Assembly: GCA_022800935.1 (NCBI GenBank)
Contig: JAAWRH010000031.1
Span: forward strand, 1 to 45,866
Source of the DNA: Oscillospiraceae bacterium
GTDB taxonomy: Bacteria; Bacillota; Clostridia; Oscillospirales; Ruminococcaceae
DNA length: 45,866 nt
Reading direction: 5' to 3'
Shown: positions 14,965 to 25,023 of the stretch, piece after piece
Position numbering within the stretch: position 1 is the first letter of the stretch
Layout of the letters: each line of letters starts with the position of its first letter
Program-made: the position numbers and the translations under genes
The notes under the pieces: generated by a model
What the model saw: only the letters and a program-made list of their open reading frames with translations
The model's database searches: none
Told to the model about the DNA's origin: nothing

Positions 14965-15471
14965 ATGGATTTTCAAAAAATTTCCCAACTGATTGACAAA
15001 ATGGCGGACTGGGAGGCGGGGAACCCCAAGCGAATCAACCATTACCTCAAGGTCTGGGGCTATGCCAAAACCATTGGAGAGCTGGAGGGACTGGACGAGA
15101 GCACCCGTTATACCCTGGAAGCGGCGGCGGTGGTCCATGATATTGGCATCAAGCCCGCTGAGAAGAAATTCGGCTGCCACGATGGTCCCTATCAGGAAAA
15201 AGAGGGCATTCTTCCTGCGAAGGAGATGCTGCTTTCCCTGGGCTTTTCGGAGCAAACGGCGGAACGGGTCAGCTTTCTGGTGGGGCATCATCACACTTAT
15301 ACAGCCATTGATGGGATAGATTTTCAAATCCTGGTGGAAGCTGATTTCCTGGTCAATCTGGATGAGGGAAAACGGGGAGAGGAGGCAGTCCGGACCGCCA
15401 GGGAAAAATACTTCCGGACCCAGGCGGGGATTCGATTTTTGGAGCGATTGTTTCCTGTTCTGCTGCCCTAA
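14965..15471 (+). CDS. HD-domain phosphohydrolase
   Basis: A 168-residue single-domain HD hydrolase. Metal-site residues are visible as His26 (RINHY), His58-Asp59 (VVHDIG), the GHHH cluster near 110 and the Asp of EADFLVNL near 131. Such proteins hydrolyse phosphate esters of nucleotides or related compounds; the substrate is not evident. ATG 14965 follows AAAGGAG. It stands alone, ending at a convergent hairpin shared with the sortase-like gene. Confidence 0.88.
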   Translation: MDFQKISQLIDKMADWEAGNPKRINHYLKVWGYAKTIGELEGLDESTRYTLEAAAVVHDIGIKPAEKKFGCHDGPYQEKEGILPAKEMLLSLGFSEQTAERVSFLVGHHHTYTAIDGIDFQILVEADFLVNLDEGKRGEEAVRTAREKYFRTQAGIRFLERLFPVLLP

Positions 15472-15498
15472 ATACCCATTTTTCGGCCCACATACAAA

Positions 15499-15529
15499 AC
15501 GGCCCGACGGTAATCTACCGCCGGGCCGC
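15499..15529. terminator. bidirectional terminator between HD and sortase genes
   Basis: CGGCCCG-CGG pairs with CCG-CGGGCCG around a short loop between two convergent genes. Confidence 0.75.
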
Positions 15530-15548
15530 CGCATTTTCTCACCGTTTT

Positions 15549-16709
15549 TTATTTGTCTTTCCGTGTACCCATTCCGGTGGGGGTCTTGGCGTCGGTGTTC
15601 TTGGTAACGGTGACATCCTTGGTGGCGTCCGTACCCTTCACCAGCTTGCCCATTACTACAAACCTTTGGTTGGTTTGACGGACGCCGTTTTTATAGTACG
15701 CGTCAATGCAGGTGGACAGGGTGATCAGCTTGTCGCTGGTGGTCACGGTGGTGTCGTAGTCAAAGAAGGACAGAGAACGCGCCTCCGCGATCAGGTTGGA
15801 GAACTGCTTGGTGGTATAAGTAGAGGGCACATAGTCCAGATCATTGGCGTTGCAGATAAACACGGCAAAAATCTGGAAGGTCATATCCTCATACTCAGTG
15901 GAGTAGTAGATTTTCTGGTTCTTCTGGGCAAAGTCCAGCTTTTTTAGGGGGACAAGCTGGGCAAACATAACGTCCTTTGCTCGGTTGACGTAAGCGGTCC
16001 TCCAGGAATTGGTCCAATTATGCCCAAAGATACAGGTATTCTGGGTCAGGGTGGAGGAATCGCCGAAATTAACGCCGTAGTCCGCCCAAATGACGCCGTC
16101 TTTGCTGTACTTTTTATCCAGGCCCTTGGCCTCATAATAGGTGTTGCTCCCGTTGGGGCTTTTCAGAACAGGATAGTTAATGTTCGTCCCGGACACCTTC
16201 AGCCAGGCCTTGACGTCGGAGTTCTTCGCCTGATAGTTTTTGATGGAAGCCGCCATATTGGAGACGGTGGTGGGGGTTTTGGAGGAGGTCTTCTTGGCAT
16301 TATTGTTTACAGTGATGCTCTTGGAGCCGGAGGTTCCAGCGGTTCCGGCAGTTGTGACAGTGCTGGCCTTTTTGGACGTGGAAACTGTGGCCTTTTGGGA
16401 AGTGGAGACAGCGGCCCCGGAGTATTCCTCATCGGGATTCAGGTCTTCGGACCAGTAGTCGTCCCAGTATTCCTCGTCGTCCCAATACTCGCCGTTGGCC
16501 CGTCTTTCCTCCTCTTCCTTGCGCAGCTCCATCCGTTCCCTCAGGCTGTAGCCGCCATAGTCCTCTTCATCCTCTTCTTCATCGTCGTAATAGAGACCAA
16601 ATGCCGTGGTGGGTATGGAAGCCGTTATGGCCAGCGCCAGCAGCAGGGACAGGGTCTTCTTATAAAATCTGGTATGTCTTTTCGGGTTCATGTTATGGCT
16701 CAGCTCCAT
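15549..16709 (-). CDS. class B sortase-like transpeptidase with acidic N-terminal region
   Basis: A 386-residue exported protein. A signal or anchor segment (about 18-38) is followed by a very acidic stretch (41-56), a Tyr/Asp/Glu-rich region and a Thr/Ser linker to about 150. The catalytic domain then has IFGH (His230), LSTC (Cys334) and QTNQR (Arg349), the His-Cys-Arg set of sortases in the class B spacing. Sortases join surface proteins to peptidoglycan or to each other. The gene lies just downstream of the 2616-residue surface protein, a probable partner, but has its own promoter and a terminator between them. The start could also be the ATG six codons later. Confidence 0.87.
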   Translation of the reverse strand: MELSHNMNPKRHTRFYKKTLSLLLALAITASIPTTAFGLYYDDEEEDEEDYGGYSLRERMELRKEEEERRANGEYWDDEEYWDDYWSEDLNPDEEYSGAAVSTSQKATVSTSKKASTVTTAGTAGTSGSKSITVNNNAKKTSSKTPTTVSNMAASIKNYQAKNSDVKAWLKVSGTNINYPVLKSPNGSNTYYEAKGLDKKYSKDGVIWADYGVNFGDSSTLTQNTCIFGHNWTNSWRTAYVNRAKDVMFAQLVPLKKLDFAQKNQKIYYSTEYEDMTFQIFAVFICNANDLDYVPSTYTTKQFSNLIAEARSLSFFDYDTTVTTSDKLITLSTCIDAYYKNGVRQTNQRFVVMGKLVKGTDATKDVTVTKNTDAKTPTGMGTRKDK

Positions 16710-16782
16710 TTCTACTTCTGCCGCAGCTTAGGCGGCGATTTTTAATGAGACAATGCGTCAGCCGTCTTATGCGGCCATTCAT

Positions 16783-16812
16783 ATTATAACATAGGTTTTT
16801 TCAAAATTTCAA
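16783..16812 (-). promoter_or_regulatory. promoter of the sortase-like gene
   Basis: TTGAAA (16812-16807), an 18-nt spacer and TATAAT (16788-16783) on the minus strand, about 65 nt upstream of the gene. Confidence 0.7.
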
Positions 16813-16903
16813 TGGTTTTTGGCATATTCCTTTAACTTTTTTGCAATCTTTTTGTTTCCATTTTCTGTCTGCCATTTGTCAGGATTTAGACGACATTTCA
16901 GCC

Positions 16904-16948
16904 AAAAAGCCGCATACGGAAGATTTTTATCTCCTGCATGCGGCTTTT
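16904..16948 (-). terminator. terminator of the giant surface protein gene
   Basis: AAAAGCCGCAT pairs with ATGCGGCTTTT around a 21-nt loop, directly after the stop of the surface protein gene. Confidence 0.8.
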
Positions 16949-16981
16949 CAACAATTTAACAGTGGAAATGTTGAAAGGAAA

Positions 16982-19900
16982 CTATTTCCGTTTCCTTGTC
17001 AACAGCAGCCTAAGTGCAAACACCCCGCCTAAGCAGACCGCCAGTATCCCCGCCAGGATTAACGGGACGGCGGACGTCCTCCGGGACTGGGGCTGTTCCC
17101 TTTCGGCCGGGACGGAAGGCTCCTCCCGGAAATCCTTTTGGTCTCCGGGTTCGGCTTGCTGGCCGGGAACGCCCTGTTCCTTGGAGGTCATTGTCTCCTC
17201 CGTCAGCACAATGTTGGCCTCCTCCGGCGCGGTGATAATCCATACATCCCCGGAGGCCGCATACGCCAGGCTTTCCAGATTTGACTGGGTGTCCTCCTGA
17301 GGCAGGGAGTACCGTTCCTCCAGCAGCGCCAGAGGATAGAAGCTCCGCTCCTGCTCTGGAATGTCCGCTTCCCCGGCGGGAATAAGGATGTTTTCTCCGC
17401 CGTTCCATTGTATCAGCACAGTTACCTGGCCGTTGTCCTCCAGCGCCTTCATAAAGGATACTGGCATCCGGTCGTATCCCCTGGAGTTGAGGCGGAGCAT
17501 ACCGCCCGCCGGAGCTTCCCGGACGAAGGAGGCTGCTGTGTCCCAGAACTCCTCCTGGGAGGCGGTCAGCGCCAGCGGCTGGTTGTTCTCCGGGGTTTGG
17601 CTGTCCAGATTAGACTGATCCGGAACGGTCTGTTCGCCCGCATTGGCAGCGGGTCCGGTGAGCAGATGGATTTTGGAAAGGGAATCCAGCTTAGTCAGTA
17701 GCCTCTGCCCGTCCCGCTGGAAGGAGATGGGGACCCAGTCATTGGCCCGCTCTCCCTTTGCCTGATGGATTTCCCCTATGGTCTCCCCAGGGAGATTGTC
17801 CGGCAGGGTAATCCAGAGGTAAAAGGGGACGGAGGGTTCCACTGCCTCCCGGTTTTTAATCAGGGAAAGCTCCAGCTCCATGGCCGCCCCGGCAGTGGGC
17901 TGAACAGGGGTCAGCGTCAGGATAACGGAATCATTGACCTGGGCCCCGGCCGCTGTGCCCACGCCCCAGGCCGATGCTTCTACAGGCGCGGGCATCCCCG
18001 GAACAGCTTCCAGCCTGGTTTCCAGCTCCGAATTGAGCCCCAGGCGCTGGAATTCATCCAGCAGCTTCATCTGGTCCAGAGTCAGGGCGGGGCTGCCTTC
18101 TCCCTCCTGGGCCTTGGAAATCCCTTGAATGACTGCCTGCAAAAATTCCCGTTCCTCCTCCCTGAGGGTTTTTCCGCTGGACACCAGCAGACGGTTGATA
18201 TCCCCGGCAATCTCCAGGATGTCGGTCAGGCTGTTTCGAGAGGCGCTGCCACTGTCTATCTCCAGCAGCAGGCAGGCGATGGGGGTTAAGCTCCCCGCAT
18301 ACCGCAGCTCCAGCAGTCCAACGCCGTCGCCCAAGGGGGTGGCGTACTGGTCTTCGATACGCACCAGGTCGTTGCGGGAGAACCAATAGAAGTCATCTCC
18401 CGTGACAGTCCCAGAGAGGGACGCCCCCACCACCGAAACCTCAATGTGCGGCAGGCGGCGGGCCTCCTCCAGGGTATCGATCTTCAGGAGCTGAACGTCT
18501 CCCCCTTCCACGCTGGCGGAGACTGTCGTCACCGGCAGGCGGAATTCCTCGGTCACGTCCGCATAGTTGGGGTCGGAAGAGGTGTAGCGCAGGGAGAAGC
18601 TCTGTCTATCCGATTGGCTGTCCCCATGGAGCGCCTGGGTCAGGCTCTGAGCGGAATTTTCGATAAAGCTCCAGCCCTTGGGCAGCTTGACGTCTCCAAG
18701 GGTGGGGGTCTGGTTGGTTACAATGTGCAGCTCCTCCAGCTGGGGCTGGGTGGAGCGGTAGGCAGGATTGGCAGTCCCTTCCCCCTGAACAATTTCGCCC
18801 ACAGCCTGGAAGGCCTCCTCCAGGGTATAGTTGGCGGTCAGTCCGGAAAGCCCCAGAACCAGGTTCCCGCTGACCGGTTTGCCGCTGCCCACCTGGGCGT
18901 CCTCAAAGGCGGCGGCCGCAGCCTCAAAGTCCCGGCCGAATGTCAGCTCTTCCCCGTTTTTTGTCCCCTCCAGTGCGACGCCGGAAAGGGTAGTCTCCGC
19001 CTGACCATCATAGGGCTTGGGGGAGAGCTCCACCTCCGCGGCGGTCAGGATGGCAGGCTCTACCAGAAGAGGGACGGAGACCGAACCGGCCTGCTCCGCG
19101 TCCTGGTATACCGCCTTGACGGTGTATACACCGGCCTTTTCCGGCAGGGTCTGCTCATTGCTGAGGACCGTTCCGTCCAACGCCGTGCCGGAGTAGGTAC
19201 AGGAATAAGCGGTGGGGTTGAGGGAGACCCCGCCGTCGGCGGAAAGGGAGGGCTCATTGGGGGTATCGCCGTATTCCCACCCCTCGGCGGAGAGCAGCAG
19301 ATAGTCGCTCACCGGCTGCTGCTGGACCACCGTGACGGTGAGGGAGAGGTTCTCCTCGCCCATGGCCCAGTCGGGGAGCTCTGTCTCTCCGGTGAGGGTC
19401 AGTCTGCCCTCATAGGTTCCAAAGCCGCCGGGGAGGGACACCCGATCCCACCGGGCCTCCAGCGTCTCCTCCTGCCCGGAGGAGTAGCAGGCCCGCACGG
19501 TATCCGGCAGGGGAATGTCCTGGAAAGAGTAGCCGTCGGGGCTGACGGGGAGGAAGATATCCCCTCCCGCGTTGACCGCCGCCGCAACGGGCCGCACCAG
19601 CACCCGCACGGCGCAGGTAATCTCCTCGTCATTCTCATCCCGCAGGCCGGTCTGGGCCTCCAGAAGGTATTCCCCGCCCCTGGGGTCCCATTCGTCGGAG
19701 CTCCTGGAGAGGAGATAGGGGAGATACAGCTCCTCCTGGGAGCCGTTGTCGTAGAGGGCCCGCACCGGGACGGTTCCCTCCAGGTAGTCCTGAAGGGCGT
19801 TGACGCTCTCGTTGGCCTGGGCGTCGGCAGAGACAGAGAGAAGCTCCACCGCTGGGCTCACCGAGACCAGCTTCCGCTCCTCCAGGTTCACGATTCCCTC

Positions 19901-22900
19901 GATTTCCCGGTCCTCCTGGGAGACGGTGTAGCGCCAGCTCCAGACATTTTCCTCCCGGTAGGGGCCAGAGATTTCCCCGCTGATTCCCAATACCTCAATG
20001 GAAGGGGTGTACAGGTTGCCGCCGGTGGCCCTCCACTCCAGCACGTCCCCCGGTTCAGCGGCAAAGAGGGGTGTTCCGTTGACCAGCACTACGGCCGTTC
20101 CGTCCCCCTCGCCCTCCCCGCTGGTCTGTACGGTGACAGAGGTCAGGGTGCGTATCCGGGTCTGGGTTCGTTCGGATACAAAGCTGTTTTCCGCCGCCGG
20201 CCTGCGGGCGTACAGGATGTATTCTGTTCCCGCCTCCAGGTCCCGGAAGCTGCCGGAGGACTGCCAGCGGACATCGTCCCATTTGATATCCCCGGCATCT
20301 TCAGCGGGGGATAGGTAAAACTCCTCGTCCTCTCCGTAGACGGCCATGACGGTGTAGAGCCCGGCGGCGGCCCTTACCCTGGGCGGCTCCGGACGGGCCG
20401 GAACGGAGAAGGCCTCCCCGTTGCTGGGGGAGGTGTTCCGGTCCCCCTTGGCGCGGATATACAGTACGCCGTCAGCGCTGCCCGCTGCGGGGATGTACCT
20501 GGAGATGGACTCTCCGTCCTCCAGAATGTCCTCAAAGTCTTCATCCGGGCTAACCTCATATTTCCGGTCGTCATAGTTGATGGTTTCGTCTTCAAAGCTG
20601 ATGGACGCCCCGTCCCCCTCCGGCAGGGCGAAGAGGGTGGAAAATTCAGAGGGCTGGCTTTCGGTGGAGGAGAAGTTCTGCTCCGCCGCCGGAATATATG
20701 CCTCAAAGGTATAGGAAGTAGAGGAGTCCAGGTTCTGGAATACCGGGCTCTTCTGCCAGCTTCCGCCGTCGCACCGGTAATAGGCCCCCTCCACCCCGTC
20801 CAGGGTGATGGAATTCTTGCCGCTCTCCTTGATGGCGGGGGCGGGCGGCGCGTCGGGACGGGCGGGAATGTTCAGCCCCGCCACGGTGCTGGCAAAGCAA
20901 TCCTCCTCCGCGGGCATACGGTAGGAAAGGGTGACGTGATCCTCTCCGTTCTGGGGAATCCGGTCGGAGATGGAGATAGGGCCGTCCGCCTCTTCAAAGT
21001 CTACAGCGTTGAAGGAGTACATTGCCCCGGACTTCAGCAGCACAGTTTCGGCGTAATAATCGATTTCAGCGTCTGCCGGGTTTTCCGGCCTGGGCGGGAT
21101 GGAGACCTCAACGGGGGCGCTGGCGGGGGTATCCCCCTCGGCCTTGGCCCGCAGATAGAGAATCCGCGCAGGCTCTCCAGCCTCCGGTATGTAGGCGGAG
21201 ATGGACCCGGCGGGGATATCCCCGTCCTCGTCAAAATCTTTGCCGGTGTTCAGCTCATAGTCAGAGGTGAAGTAGATGGTCTCCGCCGGATAGTCGATCT
21301 CGGTCAGCACCCCCTCCGGAAGGGGTGGCTTGGTGACAAAGGTCAGCTGTTCCGGGTCGGAGAGGTTCCCCGCCCGGTCCCGGACCACCAGGGAGACGGT
21401 GTATTCCTCCCCCGGCTCCAGGCCGTTGAGGGGGAAGCTGGCGGATTTTTCAATCCTGCCTGCCAGCGTACCCAGGGCTACGGCCTCTGCGTCCGGGTCT
21501 TCTCCGGCGGCATCTCCCTGCTCCAGCAGATAGAAGACCTCTCCGGCCTCTCCGCTTTCCAGGAAAATAACGGCGGTACTTTCGGTGACATCCTCCGCCT
21601 CTGCCCGGCGGATATTGGGGGAGGAGCGGTCAATTTGGAGACGGACCGGCGCGGTGGATTCCCCGCCTATGGTCCCGCAGAGGGAGACTGCCCGGAACCA
21701 AAAACAGGAGTCTGTTTCCTGGTACACGTCAAATTCCCCCTGGACCTCTTCCCATTCGGCGTCGGAGCCGGGCTTCGCCTCCGTTTCGGTGACGCAGTAT
21801 TCGTATTGTTCCAGCTGGTCCTCCGGGAGTCCGCCGGAGAGGGTGACGGTAACGGTCTCCCTGCTCCAGCCGCTTGCGGACATAGCGGCCCGGACGGGGG
21901 TAAAGGAGGGTCGGTACAGCAGCACCCGAACCGACTGCTCCTCGCTCTCCGCCCCGGCCCCGCTGACGGCTTTAAAGAAATAGGTGGTTTTCAGGGTCAC
22001 GCCGTCGCTGGGGGGATTGACGGTGAGCCGCTGCCCGGAAAGGGGGACCCACTCTCCTTCCTCCCCGGCCCGGTAGAAATAGGACACATCGGAGGGAATG
22101 TCCTGCCGTTCCGCCGGGGCCACGGAAAAGGTGACGGAATGCTCTGTGGGCTCCCCTTCCTCATAGGATTTGCCGTCCGATTCCACGGAAAGTTCAAACG
22201 CCGGGCGGGAGCTGTCCAGCCGGACCGTATAGGGGTCGCTTTCCCCCTCACTGCCTACATTGGTGACAATCCGCACCAGGACGGAATCGGTGTAATCCCC
22301 GTCTTCGTCGATGATAAAGGTGTTTTCACCCTCGTCGTCCCAGGGAATGGGATCGCTCCACCGCCTTCCGCCGTCGGTGGAATAGGAGAACTCCTTAATG
22401 CCGCTGCCCGGCAGGGGAGAGGGGCCCTTAACGGTCAGTATCACCTGATCCTCCGCCCAGCCCGACGGAATTCCCTCCAGGGAGGGCTTCCCGGAGCCCG
22501 CCTTGTCAATCTTCACCTCGTATTCGTCGGAGGCGGAGCTCTCCAGCCCGCTCTCCGATACGGCCCTGAACTGCACGGTCTGGGTGGCCATGGCGGTATA
22601 GGAGTCACCGGAGATGGGCCTCCAGTCCCCGCCGTTAATCCGGGCATAGAAGGTAACGGGGGAAGCGGGTTCGTTGGCGCAGGAGAGGGTAAAGGACACG
22701 TCCTCATTAGTCCAGTCCTCTTGGTAATCGGTTTTGACCCGGCCCAGCTCCGGCGGCTGGCTGTCCCGCTTGCAGGAGAAAGCGGGGGCCTCTATGGAGA
22801 CATCCTCCCGGCCCGTGCCGGTGGACATCAGAATCGAAAGCTCGTGGACACCGTCCTCCTTGATGACGGCGGAGTCGTCCCAGGTGCGTCCCCCGTCGAT

Positions 22901-24832
22901 GCTGATAAACTGGAACCGCCCGGCGCTCTCGTTGGGGGTGAGGGTGATTTCATCGGTGTACCAGCCGTTCTGGCCCAGCTCGCCCTCTACATCATAGGGG
23001 GTTCCCTGGAACACCATTTCCTTGACGGTGAATTCGGTGGGAGCATATATGAGGGTGTAGTTGTCCGCCTCCAGTCCGTCGGGGCGGATGGTCCCGGAGG
23101 CCGGGTCCCGGCTGGTTTCCGGGGTGCAGACAGTGGAAAGACCGTCAAAGTCGATTTCCGACATGGCCTCACCGGGCACCAGACCAAGGACAGTCAGGTC
23201 CTCCTCCGCCAGCTCCGGCATGGGGTCGCCCACGGTGATGGACACAGGCTCCCGCACCGAGACGGTCAGCTTGGCAGGGGTGATTTCGATAGCCCGCTCC
23301 AGGGGGACATCCTCCAGGGCGGCCACTCCGTCCAGGGTGTAATTTTCCGAGCCCAGACCGCCCAGAGAGAGGTTTTCCAAATCCACGGCAGTATAACGCC
23401 CAGCGTCTCCCGCCCTTCCGCCGCCGGAGGGAGCGCCCAGGACAGCCTGTCCGATGACGATCACCCGGTCCTCAACGCCCTCCGGCTTGCCCTCAAAGTT
23501 GATGACAGACCGCAGCAGGCGGCGGGAACCGTCGTATACCCGCCCATAGGAGGAAACCTCTGTGACGGTCAGGGGAGCGGGCCGGACGCCCACCTGCACC
23601 TGGAGCTCCATTGTCTCCCGGACAGACTCGTCCTCCGGCTCAAAGACCACCGGATAGACGCCGGAGGGGCCTGCCTTGGGCCGGTAGTCCGGCTCCTTCC
23701 AGCGGAAGGTTCCCTTTACCTCCGCGCCCAGGCTGTCCACCACGATACCCGGATGAATGTCGGAATCCTTCAGCGTCTGCCCATAGGTGAGATAGGAGGC
23801 GGAGGGCATGGTCTGGACGGAAAGGGAGCCACCCTTGATTTCCAGCTCTGCGGAGGCCTGGACAGCTGCGGTCTTCTCCCCGGCGGGGATATACTCCGCC
23901 CGGAGAATATGCTGGCCGGCGGCCAGGTCCTGGGTTTTTACCGAAAAGGAATATGTACCCGCGGAGGTGACGGCCTTCCGCTCGGTTTCCTGGTTGTCCA
24001 TGTAGATGACCAGCGAGCCAGCCCAGGCGTTCTGGGGCTGGGAACCGCCGGAAATGCTGACAGCGGCTGTCAGGCTGGGGACCCCCTTCATGGCCTCGTA
24101 TTTTCCCTGTTCAAACCGGAGGGCCAGGGGGACGGCCTGTCCCGTCTGCTCCGGCGGCTGGCTGGAGGTGATGCTCTGGCTCTGGGAAGAGGTTGAAGGG
24201 GCAGACGATGAGCTTGCCCCGGAGGAAATCTGCGGGGCGGTGCTGGAGGAGGCGGAAACGGTTCCGGCTCCAGTCCCCCCTTCTCCCACAATAACGGTGA
24301 TACTGGGCAGCTCCATGCCGCCGGGAATGGAATACCGGCTGGGAATGACCGGGATAAACCGGTACTCCCCAACGGCATTTCCCTGGAAGGAGGCGGCGGA
24401 GCCGGTGGGGTCCAGCTCCCAGGCCACGGCAATCATCACCGATTCCCGCTCCCCCCGCTCGTTGCGTATCTCCCCCCGCAGGGAGGCGGGAAAGCGCAGG
24501 GCGCTAATATCGGTGCCCAGGGCCACCTGCTGGAGGCGGATATCCTGGGACAGCTCCTCAAAGGAGCGGACAGTCATGCTTCCCTGAAGGGAGGACTGCG
24601 CGGACGGCGGCTCTGTGCCGGATTCCGCCGGGAGAGCTTCTCCCTGACAATTCAGATAATTGTCACGGCAGACCGGGCAGCTGCCGTCTATGTTTTCCCC
24701 GGTACACTGCCGGGTGCAGATGCAGGAGACCGACTGAATGGACGGAACGTCCACGGCCAATGCCGTAAGGGGCTGGCTGGATATTGCCAGCGCCGCCGCT
24801 ATGGAAAGAATGGTGCGCCAATATCGCTTCAT
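16982..24832 (-). CDS. giant multi-domain cell-surface protein (2616 residues)
   Basis: The protein begins with a signal peptide (1-26) and a cysteine cluster CICTRQC...CPVC...C (about 37-62) of the type seen after the signal in large Clostridial surface proteins. A Ser/Thr/Pro linker follows near 200-230. The body is a chain of beta-rich modules: YDG/MBG-like units near 429-610 and 1939-2010, Ig-like and fibronectin-like units between 640 and 1160, and three related units starting near 1176, 1255 and 1410 that share DYxxET, an IS..IP segment and a P.RP..P exit. One membrane helix (about 2588-2611) and the tail TRKRK end it. I see no LPxTG or NPQTN signal before the helix. Likely an adhesin or scaffold; ligand unknown. 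Codon use matches neighbours. Confidence 0.88.
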   Translation of the reverse strand: MKRYWRTILSIAAALAISSQPLTALAVDVPSIQSVSCICTRQCTGENIDGSCPVCRDNYLNCQGEALPAESGTEPPSAQSSLQGSMTVRSFEELSQDIRLQQVALGTDISALRFPASLRGEIRNERGERESVMIAVAWELDPTGSAASFQGNAVGEYRFIPVIPSRYSIPGGMELPSITVIVGEGGTGAGTVSASSSTAPQISSGASSSSAPSTSSQSQSITSSQPPEQTGQAVPLALRFEQGKYEAMKGVPSLTAAVSISGGSQPQNAWAGSLVIYMDNQETERKAVTSAGTYSFSVKTQDLAAGQHILRAEYIPAGEKTAAVQASAELEIKGGSLSVQTMPSASYLTYGQTLKDSDIHPGIVVDSLGAEVKGTFRWKEPDYRPKAGPSGVYPVVFEPEDESVRETMELQVQVGVRPAPLTVTEVSSYGRVYDGSRRLLRSVINFEGKPEGVEDRVIVIGQAVLGAPSGGGRAGDAGRYTAVDLENLSLGGLGSENYTLDGVAALEDVPLERAIEITPAKLTVSVREPVSITVGDPMPELAEEDLTVLGLVPGEAMSEIDFDGLSTVCTPETSRDPASGTIRPDGLEADNYTLIYAPTEFTVKEMVFQGTPYDVEGELGQNGWYTDEITLTPNESAGRFQFISIDGGRTWDDSAVIKEDGVHELSILMSTGTGREDVSIEAPAFSCKRDSQPPELGRVKTDYQEDWTNEDVSFTLSCANEPASPVTFYARINGGDWRPISGDSYTAMATQTVQFRAVSESGLESSASDEYEVKIDKAGSGKPSLEGIPSGWAEDQVILTVKGPSPLPGSGIKEFSYSTDGGRRWSDPIPWDDEGENTFIIDEDGDYTDSVLVRIVTNVGSEGESDPYTVRLDSSRPAFELSVESDGKSYEEGEPTEHSVTFSVAPAERQDIPSDVSYFYRAGEEGEWVPLSGQRLTVNPPSDGVTLKTTYFFKAVSGAGAESEEQSVRVLLYRPSFTPVRAAMSASGWSRETVTVTLSGGLPEDQLEQYEYCVTETEAKPGSDAEWEEVQGEFDVYQETDSCFWFRAVSLCGTIGGESTAPVRLQIDRSSPNIRRAEAEDVTESTAVIFLESGEAGEVFYLLEQGDAAGEDPDAEAVALGTLAGRIEKSASFPLNGLEPGEEYTVSLVVRDRAGNLSDPEQLTFVTKPPLPEGVLTEIDYPAETIYFTSDYELNTGKDFDEDGDIPAGSISAYIPEAGEPARILYLRAKAEGDTPASAPVEVSIPPRPENPADAEIDYYAETVLLKSGAMYSFNAVDFEEADGPISISDRIPQNGEDHVTLSYRMPAEEDCFASTVAGLNIPARPDAPPAPAIKESGKNSITLDGVEGAYYRCDGGSWQKSPVFQNLDSSTSYTFEAYIPAAEQNFSSTESQPSEFSTLFALPEGDGASISFEDETINYDDRKYEVSPDEDFEDILEDGESISRYIPAAGSADGVLYIRAKGDRNTSPSNGEAFSVPARPEPPRVRAAAGLYTVMAVYGEDEEFYLSPAEDAGDIKWDDVRWQSSGSFRDLEAGTEYILYARRPAAENSFVSERTQTRIRTLTSVTVQTSGEGEGDGTAVVLVNGTPLFAAEPGDVLEWRATGGNLYTPSIEVLGISGEISGPYREENVWSWRYTVSQEDREIEGIVNLEERKLVSVSPAVELLSVSADAQANESVNALQDYLEGTVPVRALYDNGSQEELYLPYLLSRSSDEWDPRGGEYLLEAQTGLRDENDEEITCAVRVLVRPVAAAVNAGGDIFLPVSPDGYSFQDIPLPDTVRACYSSGQEETLEARWDRVSLPGGFGTYEGRLTLTGETELPDWAMGEENLSLTVTVVQQQPVSDYLLLSAEGWEYGDTPNEPSLSADGGVSLNPTAYSCTYSGTALDGTVLSNEQTLPEKAGVYTVKAVYQDAEQAGSVSVPLLVEPAILTAAEVELSPKPYDGQAETTLSGVALEGTKNGEELTFGRDFEAAAAAFEDAQVGSGKPVSGNLVLGLSGLTANYTLEEAFQAVGEIVQGEGTANPAYRSTQPQLEELHIVTNQTPTLGDVKLPKGWSFIENSAQSLTQALHGDSQSDRQSFSLRYTSSDPNYADVTEEFRLPVTTVSASVEGGDVQLLKIDTLEEARRLPHIEVSVVGASLSGTVTGDDFYWFSRNDLVRIEDQYATPLGDGVGLLELRYAGSLTPIACLLLEIDSGSASRNSLTDILEIAGDINRLLVSSGKTLREEEREFLQAVIQGISKAQEGEGSPALTLDQMKLLDEFQRLGLNSELETRLEAVPGMPAPVEASAWGVGTAAGAQVNDSVILTLTPVQPTAGAAMELELSLIKNREAVEPSVPFYLWITLPDNLPGETIGEIHQAKGERANDWVPISFQRDGQRLLTKLDSLSKIHLLTGPAANAGEQTVPDQSNLDSQTPENNQPLALTASQEEFWDTAASFVREAPAGGMLRLNSRGYDRMPVSFMKALEDNGQVTVLIQWNGGENILIPAGEADIPEQERSFYPLALLEERYSLPQEDTQSNLESLAYAASGDVWIITAPEEANIVLTEETMTSKEQGVPGQQAEPGDQKDFREEPSVPAEREQPQSRRTSAVPLILAGILAVCLGGVFALRLLLTRKRK

Positions 24833-24852
24833 CTATTTTGTCCCTTTCTCTT

Positions 24853-24885
24853 CCGGCCCGGATTTAACCGGGCCGGTGTTTTTTT
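24853..24885. terminator. strong hairpin in front of the surface protein gene
   Basis: CCGGCCCGG pairs with CCGGGCCGG (24853-24861 with 24868-24876). On the plus strand it is followed by eight T, a perfect intrinsic terminator for rightward transcription; on the minus strand it lies in the leader of the surface protein gene just before its ribosome site. Confidence 0.7.
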
Positions 24886-24946
24886 GCGGGGGTTCGTTTC
24901 TGCTCCTCAGTGCTTAGCTGCGAAGCTTTTATGCCTCTCTATCTAG

Positions 24947-24973
24947 TTTATACGGTTGCGGGTTGGTTTGCAA
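24947..24973 (-). promoter_or_regulatory. weak promoter candidate for the surface protein gene
   Basis: TTGCAA (24973-24968) and TATAAA (24952-24947) on the minus strand, with a short 15-nt spacer. Plausible position, poor spacing. Confidence 0.3.
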
Positions 24974-25023
24974 GAGGGAAAACCATTCCAGCGCAGATTT
25001 TTGTGATTCTCCGGCGAAAAAGC

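Noticed and set aside
18446-24196. Very long plus-strand open frames (622 and 1086 codons) opposite the surface protein
   Set aside because: Long antisense frames are common opposite high-G/C, biased genes; the minus-strand product has a signal peptide, domains and a membrane anchor, the plus-strand ones have none.
24833-25020. Cyclic-di-GMP or other riboswitch before the surface protein gene
   Set aside because: Surface protein genes in Clostridia often have one, but the conserved core motifs are absent here; only a G/C hairpin is present.
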